Counted from the stretch's first letter, positions 38,220 to 50,755 are shown. The stretch: DNA of 64,000 nucleotides from Sabethes cyaneus (GCF_943734655.1 NC_071354.1:41653744-41717743), one strand, 5' to 3'. Program-made: numbers and translations. Notes: generated from the sequence alone by a model not told the origin.

Positions 38220-39320
38220 GACAAGTTCTCGCCAGCAACGCGAGTTGCCATGGCCAGTCTTTCAATTCAGTACTGTAGTAGCCGTAGAGCAGTGATGGCC
38301 AAACCGCGGCCCGCGGGTCGCATGCGGCCCTTCGTGATGATTCGTGCGGCCCGCGGACTGGTTTGAGGGATGGCGGACTTTTGAATAATTTTTTTGATTA
38401 CACAGAGGTCACTCAGATCAGTCGTAATATCTCGTGCATATCTGATTGCTAGATCTGATTGCTGTCCAGTTTAAATCTTGTGGTGATTCCTAAAAATCGG
38501 CTTTTTGCTGTCGCCTATGTAACATTTTGTTATTCGCAGAAATGACCAGAGGTCATTACGGCCCGCGGACTCATCGGGCGATCTAATTTGGCCTGCACCA
38601 CGCCTATGCCTGGGCACCACTGCCGTAGAGTATCACTGGGAGAATTAGCGTCTTCAAGCGCGCGAGTTTTGTACGCAGTTTTAGGTTACGAGACCTTCGC
38701 TGGCTACGTAATCCGTAGAAGGCCCTATTGGTAGCCGCTTCCCGCCTTTTTACTTCACAACTCACATGGTTGTCACATATCACTAACGCATGGTAAACAA
38801 ATTCGTCGACCACTTCAAAAGTATCTCCATCTATCACCACCGCAGTTACAGCACCCGAAGAGCCAGCACGCTCTCTACCAGCCACCATATACTTTGTTTT
38901 GATAGAATTTATGGAAAGCTCTACCCTTGCAACTTCCTCCTTAAGATGCGTGTATGCTTCTTCAACAGCTCTACAATTAACACCAATGATAACAATGTCG
39001 TTCGCAAAGTCTAGGAGCATATGAGATTTCATGACTGCATGCCTGCCCTTCGAATAGCTACTCCCGATGCAATGTTGAACAACAAATTCGATAGTCAGTC
39101 ACCTTGCTTTAAACCATCTAACGTCCCAAACGAGTCCGATGTCTCACTCGTTATTCTGACGCTTGATTTTGAACCATCAAAGGTAGCACGTATAAGTATA
39201 ATCACTTTTGTTGGAAAACCATGTTCAAGCATAATCTGTCAGCACGTTTCGTTTAACTGAATCGTACGCCGCCTTGAAGTCTATAAACTGTACCTGTCGG
39301 GAAACTAGCAGCGATTGTCT
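38220..39320 (-). pseudogene. RTE-like LINE fragment, interrupted by a hAT element
   Basis: Minus strand from 39300 gives VQFIDFKAAYDSVKRNVL (RT block), then LLDFANDIVIIGVNCRAVEE (FADD changed to FAND), VVDEFVYHALVICDNHVSCE and KTLILPVILYG. The last continues as YYSTELKDW on the other side of the hAT element at 38290-38622. Multiple frame breaks. Confidence 0.85.
38290..38622. mobile_element. hAT element with perfect 8-bp TSD
   Basis: CCGTAGAG is repeated at 38282-38289 and 38623-38630. The element starts CAGTGATGGCCAAACCGCGG and ends GGGCACCACTG. Internal GCGGCCCGCGG motifs near the left end are answered by GGCCCGCGGAC near the right. It is 333 bp and non-coding. It interrupts an RTE fragment. 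Confidence 0.92.
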
Positions 39321-40736
39321 AAAGGACTCCCGATGAAAAACATCTCAGGGTGATATTTTGTAAATAATTTTAACAAACAATCGACGCTTACAAACGGTGA
39401 GTCTGTAAGTTGAATTCCCGGAATTGATCGAGGATTTGTCGCGAGGCGAACATTTGGTTTGGCGTGGTATGTCCTCTCGAAACCCACACAGGTATTCTGG
39501 CAAAAAGCTGACCAAAATTATTTTCTTATGTATTAGGTAATATTTCGCTCGAATATGAAGTGAAACGTAAAAATAGTTAATTTTGTAACAAACTGGTGCC
39601 ATTACTAGTCATTTCAATTCACTTATCAGTGCAGATTATGCTTTTCTTCTAATCACTATTTTGCAGCCTTCTCCAAAACCAACAAATGCATGAGCAAATC
39701 AATGAGTATATTGTTTGTCTCTGATTCATATAAAAAAATGATATTGGTTAATAACAAATTGTTGATAGTGGAGTAGACTGATTCTTCGACACTAAATCAC
39801 ACAGATGTCTTCTCTGTGATATAAAGCCTCTATTATGCAATTTGTCAAATAACAATCACGCCACACATACTATAACATATTTTACCGTCTTTACTCAACT
39901 AACATTTTTCCTACTATTTATGTCAGCGAATTTTGTTGAATGGGAATGTTGATTCAATTAGTGACACATCTGGAGAACAGGCCCTATAATCCCTAGACAT
40001 GTAGTATAGCTAGTGTGCCCATTGAATTCAAGGTGAATTATCTTGCACAAAAGATAGTACGCAACTAGATGCGAATTGTCGATATTTCCGTGAAAACAAT
40101 GTGAAAGATATAATTTTCAAAAGGGTCGCAAATGCCAGTTCGGACGTTTCCGGATAAGCTTTACGTACCGATTTGTTCAGAATACCACAAAGATTCATTC
40201 CTCCATAGAATATATGACCAGATTCTGCAAGATTTGATAACTTTTTTACCATTGAAAAAGCACAAAATTGGAAAAAAATAATTGTTTGACAAAACTATTT
40301 AAAACAAGTCATATTTTCAAAATTTTAAATTTTCTTCCTACAAACCAGTTAGAATTACTTATGATGAACCTATGTTTCGATAAATATCCTTTTTTAATCT
40401 TTTTGTTTATTTCTAATGGAATCCGTTTCCTGATGCTTGATGATTTAAAAAAAATGTTTCAAAGATTATGAATGTTTGTACACCTGCCAAAACTTACAGG
40501 TATGTTTCTACGTGTTTTGATTAAGAGTACTTTGCGCAGCATCTATTTAAGCATACAAACAATATATATTATATTTGAAGACCAAAAAAAATGTTTTTCT
40601 TATTTTGGCCAGCTTTTTGCCCTAGTTATTCCTCTGTGCGATGGCTCCATTTGTAAATAGGGCATACGAGACCTTCCAGCCAATCCGTAGGTAATTCCTC
40701 CTCGATCCATACCTTTAGTTGGAGCGGAAGCTGGAC
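39321..40736. other. Intergenic stretch without recognised genes
   Basis: AT-rich; short frames at 39345-40660 on both strands lack known motifs. No repeats recognised. Confidence 0.4.
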
Positions 40737-41140
40737 AGGCTTGGGTTTGCAGCTTGTAGACTTTGGAACTCGTATACCATCGCTTTGTTGCGGAGTTGTA
40801 TATCGAGCACCAAAGTTCTGCAGGATCTCCCTCGTAGTTCTAGATCGTTATCTAGAACCAACTCTGACCAGCTTGTGCTCCTAAATATTAGGTACAATTG
40901 CTAATCAAATCCAGATAATTTTCGGGTTGGGAACTTGGGTTGAGGCTTGGGTTTGCAGCTTGTAGACTTTGGAACTCGTATACCATCGCTTTGTTGCGGA
41001 GTTGTATATCGAGCACCAAAGTTCTGCAGGATCTCCCTCGTAGTTCTAGATCGTTATCTAGAACCAACTCTGACCAGCTTGTGCTCCTAAATATTAGGTA
41101 CAATTGCTAATCAAATCCAGATAATTTTCGGGTTGGGAAC
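40737..41140. repeat. Perfect tandem duplication, 2 x 198 bp
   Basis: 40737-40934 and 40943-41140 appear identical base for base, separated by 8 bp. On the minus strand each unit carries the same 50-codon frame (MYLIFRSTSWSELVLDNDLE...), which might be a LINE C-terminal remnant but is not identified. Perfect identity means very recent duplication or an assembly artefact. Confidence 0.93.
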
Positions 41141-41317
41141 GTTTTGGACGCGCCTTGGACATTGTTTGAAAATTTTGATATTCACTTGAAAGTTTGATAT
41201 GTCTGCATTAGCGGCCAGTTCGTTATTTGCTTTTTCACCTGGCTACATTGCTATTACATAAATATCTTAATAGATAAAACGTCTCGCTCAAACCGTTCTA
41301 GGGGTATGAGGCGGGAC

Positions 41318-41739
<422 letters not shown>

Positions 41740-42205
41740 GTATAACCTGATTCGGCGGGTATGCCGTCCTTCCCATAACATACAGCCGTCCCCCGAATAA
41801 GGTGGTGGGTGGGGATGTACGCCCACGGTGATTTCTTAGTTGTCTTCTAATGAATAAAGTTGATTTTTGGTACATTGTTAGTACAAAAATTAAATAAAGT
41901 TTGTTGTTTGTTTTTTATTTATATTTGAGACTTTTTAACCATTTTTGGTCATGCAGGTCTGTTTTAAAATAAAGTAATTCATTACATTTCAGCAGTGTTT
42001 TACTGGATACATGCTTAACACGTACCTAGCAATCACAAAAAGGGCGAAGATGAACATTTGAAAATTGATAAAATAATGAAAACGAAAAAACTGCAACTTT
42101 TACATATACATAACTCTAACAGTAAGAGGAAGCGAATCAAGTGAAAATCTAAGTTCTCACAATTACAATTACAATTATAAATTATACCTCACTGGGTAGA
42201 AAATA
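41740..42205. other. Sequence between (CAT)n and the next hAT element
   Basis: The first 130 bp may be a LINE or SINE end. Near 41925-41963, GACTTTTTAACCATTTTTGG and TCATGCAGGTCTG recur at 45356-45388 (GACCTTTTAACCATTTTTGG, TCATTCAGGTCTG), showing a small dispersed repeat. The rest is unassigned. Confidence 0.45.
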
Positions 42206-42213
42206 TTGTAATG

Positions 42214-43136
42214 CATGGGCGTAGCAACGGGGGGGGGGGGGGGGGGTAGGAGGTTCGAGAGGACATTAATTCAAATTCCGTGCGTAAAAATATTGACGCA
42301 AAAGGAAATCACGTAAAATAAATGGACGTAAAAAGAGATTCTAGTGTACCTCCGCCGTTCTTCGCTTCCAGCCTTTGCTCCGTGAAATATCGTCCGTAAG
42401 TGAGGGCATGTCCTCCCAGAGTATTGTCAAATCCATAAAAACTACCGGTTTAATAAGGGCTATGTACTTTGTTAGCATCGTACGGTGGCTATCGTTTGCT
42501 AGCGGATGGAGGCGTATTGCGAAGGGCAAAGTAGACTCGATTTTTTGCTTAAATGCACCGCTAGATCTTCTTATTTGTGTTACCCGCGGCCACCAGCGAT
42601 CCCAACGATTACCGTCCATGAAAAGTGCACGTTCGTCTTTTTGAGCCTTTACCAATCATGTATTTGGTCTGTGACACACTTATTTTTAGCCTAATCCTAC
42701 TAGCCTCCGCCGTTGCGAAGTTTCGGGCTACAATATCAAAGTCATCTCCGTAACCAAGAAGTTTGCTACTTTCACTGAAAATTGAGTCTCTCGTTTCGAT
42801 TTTGCTCGCCGGATCATCTTCTCTAGGACGATGTTGAAAAGCATGCAGGTTAAGCTGTCAACTTGTCTCGACTTTTGCCGCGCTTGGAAGGGACTCGATC
42901 CTATTGACTCTAATAGTCTCTCCCAGCCAAGAATTGAATATACAACGGACAACGATGTCAACTGGGGGGCGGCAATTTAAACATTTACCTTCTTTTATAT
43001 CAATTTGTTTTTTTAAGTCAAATGAAGAACCCGGAGTATAAACCAAAAAAGCTTATGATGATTGAAAATAATTCCTATGTAAATTTGTTTTTGTAAACCC
43101 CCCCTCCCCTAAGAAAAATTCCTGGCTACGCCCCTG
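42214..43136. mobile_element. hAT element carrying an RTE fragment, perfect 8-bp TSD
   Basis: TTGTAATG is repeated at 42206-42213 and 43137-43144. Ends are CATGGGCGTAGCAACGGGGG and, inverted, CCTGGCTACGCCCCTG. A poly-G run lies inside the left end and poly-C/CT inside the right. The 923-bp element encloses a decayed minus-strand RTE RT sequence, so it has either captured or later received it. Confidence 0.88.
42341..43046 (-). pseudogene. RTE-like LINE fragment inside the hAT element
   Basis: Minus strand shows FNSWLGETIRVNRIESLPSA, LTCMLFNIVLEKMIRRAKS (RT block LSCLLFNIALEGVIRRA in the copy at 31 kb), GNRWDRWWPRVTQIRRSSGA and LALIKPVVFMDLTILWEDMP. Frames are broken and the FADD region is hard to follow. 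It is flanked on both sides by hAT terminal sequence. Confidence 0.7.
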
Positions 43137-43144
43137 TTGTAATG

Positions 43145-43807
43145 AAAAAGATGATATATTATAAGTACCTACATGATGTTTTCATATAAGCAATGTTAAC
43201 TGGCATTTCACGTGCTGGTGTACGAAATTTGAATATAAATTTCCGAAAATTTCCTAAGCGCGTCATCACGACCACTGCATATGGATTTTATATAAACGCC
43301 ACAATGTTATTTTATTGAAGATTATATAATATGGAATTATGGATGCTGGTTATTTTTACTACGGTAGGCTTCAGGTATTTTGAAAAAGCTTTCTCCGCTC
43401 ATAGTAATGAAATACGAACAAAATTGATTGGAAAAATGCCGACCCACTGTCATATCGCAGCAACAATGTGAATCATCGTCGCTCGTTCATATGAACGTTC
43501 GTTCGGTTTGTGTACTCACTGAACAAGCGCGATGTTTTCTATGTATTTGAACCGTTTGACAAGCAGATGGCGCTTGATGTATTACTTTAGTCGTACTTTT
43601 TAATACATTAAAGGCAAACTTGTGGTAGTGTAAGATTAACTATTGATACCAAGAAAAAGTGTTGGACATCGGTAATCCTACTGGAAAAAGGATTTGCTCA
43701 GCGACCAACATCAACAGTTGGCTTACAATAAAACATAGCAAATCATTGGCTACTAGATTCATAAATTATAATAGAGCATTACACGGGAGCTTCTAACCAC
43801 ACTTTTT
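43145..43807. other. Intergenic stretch without recognised genes
   Basis: Nothing recognised apart from a short inverted motif around GTTCATATGAACGTTC near 43485. Confidence 0.4.
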
Positions 43808-44021
43808 TGACATCACTTGGTGGTTTGTTTACATGGTGTTATGAATGAATTGAGTTTTCTATCTTTATCCGGCAGATAATGATAAAAAACTTTAGTTATT
43901 ATATAAGAGAAAGTGCCTTACATGCATTTTAAAGCAACTGATGCAGTAATCCTTCACGAAATTTCAAACCGAAACCGCTGGATATAACAAAAACATGTAA
44001 ACAAACCACCAAGTGGTGTCA
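43808..44021. mobile_element. 214-bp MITE, TGACATCACTTGG ends
   Basis: TGACATCACTTGGTGGTTTG followed by TTTACATG is inverted at the right end (CATGTAAACAAACCACCAAG, TGGTGTCA). Arms of about 28 bp differ at one or two bases. No coding frame and no clear TSD; superfamily undetermined. Confidence 0.82.
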
Positions 44022-44317
44022 TTTGATGGCAAAATGACGTCATTGCAAAATGATCTATAAGCCCGAATTGAAGCGCGTGAAATTTAATTTTTTTGTAAAA
44101 CTCACCGCTTTTTTTATTTTTTTTTTTGTTGCCGATTTTTCAAATATTTTTTTTTTCGACACTTGGCGCATATAAAAATCTCACTTACCGCCTGAGTTAG
44201 GTTTTAGAAAGAAAAATAAAGATGATTTTAGATTTTGTTTAGGAATTACGGAACAGTTAGAGGTGGGACCGGGGCAGTTGAGGGCCTCTGAACTGCACAT
44301 TAATGCACAGTGATACT

Positions 44318-44618
44318 TTGGCCATTACAAATATTTTATAAAGTTTTTGTCCTTCCGGTCTTAGGCAACTGAAGGGGGAGGGTGACAAAAAAGAGATTTT
44401 TTCAAACGAGCAAAAAAATATGCGTTTTGAGCATTTTTACCCAAAATTTAAACATGAAAACAAAATTTAGTCTTGCTCTTCATATTTACGTTATTATTTT
44501 CCATGCATAAACTATGAAGAAAAGAAAGACAAAATCGAAAGAATTTGCTTTGCCGTTTTTCCGAAATACCATTGTTAGAAAATCCACTTTTCTTTCGTGC
44601 TAGAAGCGTACACTCATT
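44318..44618. mobile_element. TTAGGCC-type MITE, partial copy
   Basis: TTGGCCATTACAAATATTTT then GTTTTTGTCCTTCCGG match the right end of the 49494-49954 copy in inverse orientation, and CGTGCTAGAAGCGTACACTC matches its middle. Homology ends near 44618, so the other end is missing. Confidence 0.65.
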
Positions 44619-44619
44619 T

Positions 44620-45905
44620 TTCGGGAAACAAGAAGAAAATCAAGACTGAGAAGGGCATAAAACGGGACAATTAAAGAAGAAAAAGAAGAGAAAGAGGTCA
44701 TCGGGTAGAATCAACGAAAACCAAGAGCGAAAGAAAAAAATCGCAAAGAAAAAGAGGAAAACCAGACAAGAAAGAGAAGATGGAAATAAAAACACGTGCT
44801 ACCAAAAGAAAGCAGACGAATGGCAAGAGAACAGAGAAAATCGATTAAAGAAACGAGATAAATGGGAAAAAAGGTCAAATGGGACATGAAAGGAAAAACC
44901 TGAGACAAACTGGGAATGTGGTAGGAAAATGGGACAGAAAAATAAAAAAGACCAACAGCAAAAACTGGCCAAAGAGAAGGTACAACTGGATAGAGACTTT
45001 TTTGTTTGTTTATATATGTGTGTGTATGTGTGTGTAGACCCTATCTATCTCCCACTGTCCGGTCCGGCATAATTTTCCTGTCAGCAAGCTCTGCCAGAAA
45101 GTAAGACTAGAATCATATGGATTTTACTATTATATTTGGATTTTTAACCCATTTTGTGTGTTCTTACCAAAGAAACTGACCCGTATATAATTAGACATGA
45201 AATAAAATAAATAAAAGATATATAGATAAAAGATAAAATAAATAAAAGATAAGATCAGCTACCCATTTTCGAGCATTACCGGATGCATGGCCTCATGGAT
45301 GCTTCTTCTCAGTTGCCATCCTCATTTCTCACCCTGTTTGTTTATTCATATTTCAGACCTTTTAACCATTTTTGGTCATTCAGGTCTGAGCAAATAGATA
45401 AAAAAGAGCGAAAAACAAGAGATAAAAATCGAAAACCGGAGAGTGAAGACGAAATAGAAAGGAAAAAACAGAATAAACGTGACAGAATAGAAGAAAAACG
45501 TAACATCTAAAAAAGGAAAAACAGATGAAGATAAAAAACAAGAAGGGGAGAGTTGGAACAACACAAAACCTGGAAACCATTTTTCAATGCAACAAGGGAA
45601 GAGAAAACACGAGAAAATCGAAAGAAAATTATAAAATATGAGTGAGGAACAAGAAGAAAATCAGGACTGAAAATAAGAGAAAATGGGACAGGAAACGAAG
45701 AAAAACGGGACAATTCAATGGAGCAAAACACACGGGACAAAAAAAAACGAGAGAAAAAGGTGCAAAAACGGAAACAAAAAGAAAACAAATGAGAACAAAA
45801 GCCAAGAAATCAGTATAGTAAAGAAAAACAAACGAAACAAAACGTGGAAAAACTAGGCTAGAGAGAAGTAAAAAATGGAACAGAAAAGAGCTAAAACGTG
45901 TACAA
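44620..45905. repeat. Purine-rich low-complexity tracts
   Basis: 44620-45000 and 45395-45900 are strongly A/G-rich on the + strand, with repeated AGAAGAAAATCA(A/G)GACTGA and AAAA(C/T)GGGACA motifs shared by both tracts. The middle part (45000-45395) contains TG runs, ATAAAAGATA repeats and the small dispersed repeat noted at 41925. The Phe-rich minus-strand frames are by-products. Confidence 0.6.
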
Positions 45906-46135
45906 GAATAAGACGGTATATGTCAATCCTAATTTTAGGTTTAACGTGTCCAATTGCATGTCCATGCCCAAATTCAAGTCTAATCCAATGTCCAATGTCA
46001 AGTTGAATTTCAAGTCTAACTGCATGACCGATTTTAGGCCCAATTTCAAGTCTAATTCAATACCAATTTTAAGTCAAATTTATACTCTGATTTCAAGTCC
46101 AATTTTTCATTGAATTTGAATTTGAATTTCATGTA
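45905..46135. repeat. Degenerate 12-bp repeat, inverse orientation, block 1
   Basis: Runs of TCCAATTTCAAGTC variants, the reverse complement of the CTTGAAATTGGA motif at 27835-28930. About 230 bp; a second block of the same kind lies at 46805-46925. Confidence 0.65.
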
Positions 46136-46804
46136 GGGTGTGTTACTGCTTCGTCGTAATTGCCTATTCCCGTCCTATCCAACACAAATCATTAAAAATA
46201 TCAGCATTTTTATGACACACAATGCAAAACTAGTTATTTCCTAATATTTTAGCTTGTTGTCTATCATACGCGATCAATCAAAATGAGCTGAGATCTATTT
46301 AAATGCTTTTTATCATTAAAGAAGTCCTACCAGCCAAATTTCCTACGTTTTTTCATGCGACGAAGAAAAAAATGTCGACTAATCGTTTTAATTTCCGTCG
46401 TTCATAAATGAAAATAACTCATGCAAGGCATTGTCGTTATTCTACAGTCAGGAAAACTTGCCTGACCTGCAGAAATTTTGCAGAATAACATTTGTCATGC
46501 CGTCCTACACAAATACATGCGCGTTAGCTTTGTAAACATTGTTGTGATTTTTAGTTCGGACGTGGAAAAATTTTGATGGACGAAATTTAAAACGGTACGA
46601 CGAATTTAAGAAATAAAGTCAGTTGCGTAATTTCAATAATATGCTTTAATAACCGCTTTTCAGTGCTTTCAAAATTCACGGATCGGAAGGTAAGTGTGTT
46701 TTAGTCCAATCAGCACAAGAACTTTTGGAGTATTCATTAAATGCATCCAACAAATGATGAAAATTTGAATGGCTTTACTTACTACGATGGGAATTAGATA
46801 TAAA
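46136..46804. other. Intergenic stretch without recognised genes
   Basis: AT-rich. Contains a small imperfect hairpin near 46437-46490 (GTTATTCTACAG with TGCAGAATAAC). Nothing else identified. Confidence 0.4.
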
Positions 46805-46925
46805 CCCTATAATTTCAAATGTAATTCTAAGTCTAAATCAATATCCAATTTACGTCCAAATTGAAGTTCGATTCCGAGCATAATTTCAAATCCAATTTCA
46901 AGTCTAATTCAAATTCTTCTCTTCA
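46805..46925. repeat. Degenerate 12-bp repeat, inverse orientation, block 2
   Basis: Variants of TCCAATTTCAAGTCTAATT repeat for about 120 bp, same family as 45905-46135. Confidence 0.55.
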
Positions 46926-49493
46926 AGAGTCCGCATTTGCTTATAAAAGTACGATTATACAATGTATCGTCTTGACGCCTTCTATGCACGTTTCAAATTT
47001 TTCCAGATTGAAATAAATTTTTTGACGTTTCTAGGTTTTGCTAATTTTCCAGATAATAAACACCCTGTTTCTTCAGGTTAAAATATGCTTTTGTTTAGGT
47101 TGGTTATCAAATAGTTGTAATTTCAACTTCAAATGCTCTAAATAAGACAATAAATTTTTATTATATCTAAACAAAACCTGCCTAAATTTACAATTGGTAG
47201 TTAGCACGAGAGATTTCACAAACAGCAAAATTCGATAAGGAGACGGTCTGTGTGACCACATTTGCTGGCGCTGTTGTTAGTGAGAAATATTATCAATTCA
47301 GCTGCCGGTGGCTCTCGTTCCTAGACGATCGCGACAAACCAACCGAACAAACCGTCGCATTGTATGATAGCGGAAAACAACATTACACAACAACCGTGGG
47401 GGAAAATCAGGAGACACATCTGTACAGATAAACTACTAATTAGCACTTCATTAGCGCACTGCCAGTCTACGATTAGCGACTTGTTAGCGAATGTTTGCCA
47501 ATGATTAGATCATACCAGTCAGTGTGGTGTAGTGTACAGAATTATTACTCTCCGGCTAAATGAAAGTGCACACAGAGAAGGACATTTCCAATGACACCGC
47601 CACCGCCCGAACAAAGCAGAAATCGTCTATTCGAAACAGGAATTTTCCGGAAAATACCTTTACACTCGTAGCAATACATTAGGCTGCTATTCACTGCAGC
47701 AGGAAAGTTGACAACCATTAGCATGCCCTATTCAGCATTCACCTTTGACTTGCCTCCCGAGCTTTCTCTCACGCTGGAAAAGGAAACTCTTCAACGTTCC
47801 GGCTCACTATTCTCCGTAAATATGAGTGTCTAGCCTCCAAACCGGTTGATCCTTCTGCTGGTGGAGCTGCTGCTGCTGCTACTCCTAGTGAACATTTACG
47901 TGTAGATTTCCTCCGTATCAAACGTCCTGTCGACGAACTGCCTGTACAGGTGGAAGCAAAAGCACTCCAAAACAATGAACAACCCACCGCCTTTATGCCG
48001 ATGCTAGTCAGGCTTCGAAGCGAAGGGAGACCCAAAGTACTTTCATGCTTGAAAGGAAAATCTTCCTTCGTTTCCGTTCCGTACGAGAAGATCCTGTCGG
48101 CTTAAGGACTATGCACTGCCATCACTAAGCGTACTCTGCTAGGCGAACTCTACTTGTACCAACCGAATCCACCGTCATCGTGTTTCCGAGCCGGGCCTGT
48201 AGTCGGGGTGCCAACCTGAGAGGACACCCAATCGAAAGCGACCATACGAAACGACCTGCAATCCGCCTATGGATTACATTCCCATTTCACGGACCAGTGG
48301 GTGGTGGATGCTTTTCCTTTCAGTTTTCAAACCGGCTCGAGTGTAGTGTGGCAGGATTGCCGAGAAAAAAAAAAAAGAGGCAGCCGAGTAAGTGGAACAG
48401 GAAAGAAAATACACGTAATCGGAAAATGGCAGAAAAAATGTTGAGCGTCCTCCAGGTTCATGTATATTGACTTTGTGCATCGTACCTTCAAACAACGCAT
48501 CCTGTCGAGTCGAACGACGGATAGACAGGTAAAAAGTTGTTTGCACTGAATGGGAATATGACGTCAGGGGAATTTCGGGTACGGCACGAAGAGAAAAACG
48601 CTCCGGAATGAAATTGGGATGATGTAAGCCGGTAGGCTGTGTTCTTCATCATGACGGTTTCCGGTTTCCTACTCGTGGTTCTTCTGCGAGCAAAAGATGT
48701 AGCAGCAGCCGCCGCCGCCGCCGCCGCGCCAATCCCAGGGTGTGCTCGTGTGTGCTTTGTGCAAAAGGCTGTGTACTTTGCTCGCTGTCTGGAATAAGTC
48801 ATCCCGACGACGATGTGACCGCGCCGCCCGTGGGGAAGATGACGTTCGGACCTATGCCTGCCTGTGTGGATGGGATTTATTGCAACAAAGTGAGTAGTTG
48901 TTGAAGCAATAGTACTTGGCGGTTTTTTGTTCATCCTGTTTGAACTGTCTGAACCTTCGGTTCGGTCGGTTCCGTTGGCAGACGTAAATGTCTACTATTT
49001 GCGAGTGTGTGTCTCCAAGTTATAATTTGTTTGCACTGTTCAGGGTGCATTAGCGAAACGAGAAGGCACAAATTGTGCATTTAATTGTCAACAACTTTCA
49101 TGGAAGAAATGAAATGAAAAAAATTAAAAACGGCAAAAACTTGAGTTTATCTCCCTCGTGTCATAGCCAGAGGTACTCTAAAATATATGTAGATGGTATT
49201 GGTTCTCTTCGTCTTGCTTGAAATATGGACATGAAAATGAATTTTGCGGTAACACCTGCAAGAAGCAATTTGCATTTTAATTGCATACAAGTGCGTATAA
49301 TAGATCATTTCCTTTTCTTTGATTATTTTCCTTTATTTGAAAATAGAAACAATTTAAAACAGAATAATTAAAAATGATTTCCGTGCGTTTTAGTAGAACT
49401 CAGGAGTAGGCTCTTTTAAGCTTTGCTGCTTGACAAATGTAATAATATTTCAACTGCTTGCAGTTGAACCTTGCTGTTGCTTGGTCGAAGCTA
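46926..49493. other. Intergenic region with a GC-rich island (about 47270-48960)
   Basis: Between 47270 and 48960 base composition rises and short triplet repeats appear: GCTGCTGCTGCTGCT near 47866 and GCCGCCGCCGCCGCC near 48707. Frames on both strands (47769-48035 minus, 48488-48934 minus) contain Ala runs from these repeats and no known domain. This could be the promoter/5' region of an unseen gene, but there is no convincing start codon or splice pattern. Confidence 0.35.
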
Positions 49494-49954
49494 TTAGGCC
49501 ATTGCAAATGATTTTTAAAGTTTTTGTCACCCCTCCCTTCCTTCCCCCCCTTTGACAATGGCTTGAAAAATCGGGGAGCAAAAAATAATTTGTGGGACAT
49601 AAGTCAATTTTTTCATAATATCAGTTGTCTGTGGACTCTATAGCCTAGTACTCGAAAAATGAGTGTGAGAAGTGTACGGAAAGCTTCTAACACAAATTAG
49701 AAATGGATTTTCGAACAATGGATTGCGAAAATCCGCAAAAAAATTTCTTTCGATATTGTGTCTCTTTTCGTAGATTTTTACATAAAAATTAATAACGTAC
49801 ATATAAAAGTCAAGAATTGATTTGATTTTCATGTAAACTTTAAGTAAAAATGCATTTTTTCTAGTCGATTCATAAAATCTTTTTTTTTTCATCCTCTTTC
49901 AGTTGCCCAACACCGGAAGGACAAAAACATTATAAAATATTTGTACTGGCCTAA
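49494..49954. mobile_element. TTAGGCC-type MITE, complete copy (461 bp)
   Basis: TTAGGCCATTGCAAAT at the left is inverted as ATTTGTACTGGCCTAA at the right; similarity continues through GTTTTTGTC for about 36 bp. It is the reference copy for the family at 8096 and 44318. A CCCTCCCTTCC tract follows the left end. No coding capacity; TSD not evident. Confidence 0.85.
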
Positions 49955-50539
49955 CGAACAGAAAAGCAACATGAATATGTCTTGAACAATCTAAGTACCA
50001 ATATCATTATGATACCTGTCATGTCAACTAACTATCCCAACATCGTTAGTGTGGTGACCGCCAGTCAATTGATTATTTTGCAATCATTCGCGGCTCCAAA
50101 CAGTAAAACAACTTGATCGGAACCAAAATGTAAATAAAAAAGATCAGAATGCATTCGCTCAGCTGTACAATCGGAGGTATGACTGAGCGAACTTCTAGTT
50201 GTGTTATGCATAGTGTTCGTATTCCACCATTAAACAAACGGTATGAAACTGAATGAGCGGTAGTTTGGCTGCGGTAGAAGAAAAGGATCGGTTAAAGCCC
50301 TGATTAGGACTGCCAGAGTAGGTTTTTAAACCCAATACCCTCGCGGCATACAAAAAATTGCACAAATTATTGCGGGGACTCCTACGCGAAAATTATTAGT
50401 GTGATTATTTTGTGCGTGTCGCACACACGTTTGCGATTTAGCAGTTTGAACCATCAGTTTTTCGTCATTGCCTCCCCGCTGTATCCCTCCTTACTTGACA
50501 AGCATATTTTCAATGCATTTGGTAAGTACAGAGTAATTG
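49955..50539. other. Intergenic stretch without recognised genes
   Basis: No recognisable repeat or coding sequence. Confidence 0.4.
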
Positions 50540-50755
50540 TTATTAAAATATGAATTTACGAAGAACTCGTAAAATTGTTGCAAGGCATAATAGCATTACA
50601 AACCCAAAAATGATGCAAAAATCGACGTAAAAATAACAAGAATCTGAATGACACAAAAATGGCAAAGTATCATAAATTTTATGTAAAAATATAAAAAATA
50701 TGTTACCGAAATGGCACAAAAACAAAACGAAATTACGGAAAAAATTAAATATCAA
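50540..50755. repeat. Degenerate A-rich 12-bp repeat (TGACACAAAAATG type)
   Basis: Variants of ATGACACAAAAATGGCA recur over about 215 bp; the inverse of the T-rich field at 32915-33190. It ends right beside the LINE fragment at 50765. Confidence 0.55.

Noticed and set aside
45283..45788. Phe-rich minus-strand frames with apparent membrane segments
   Set aside because: By-product of A/G-rich low-complexity sequence read in reverse; no plausible start, domain or neighbour support.
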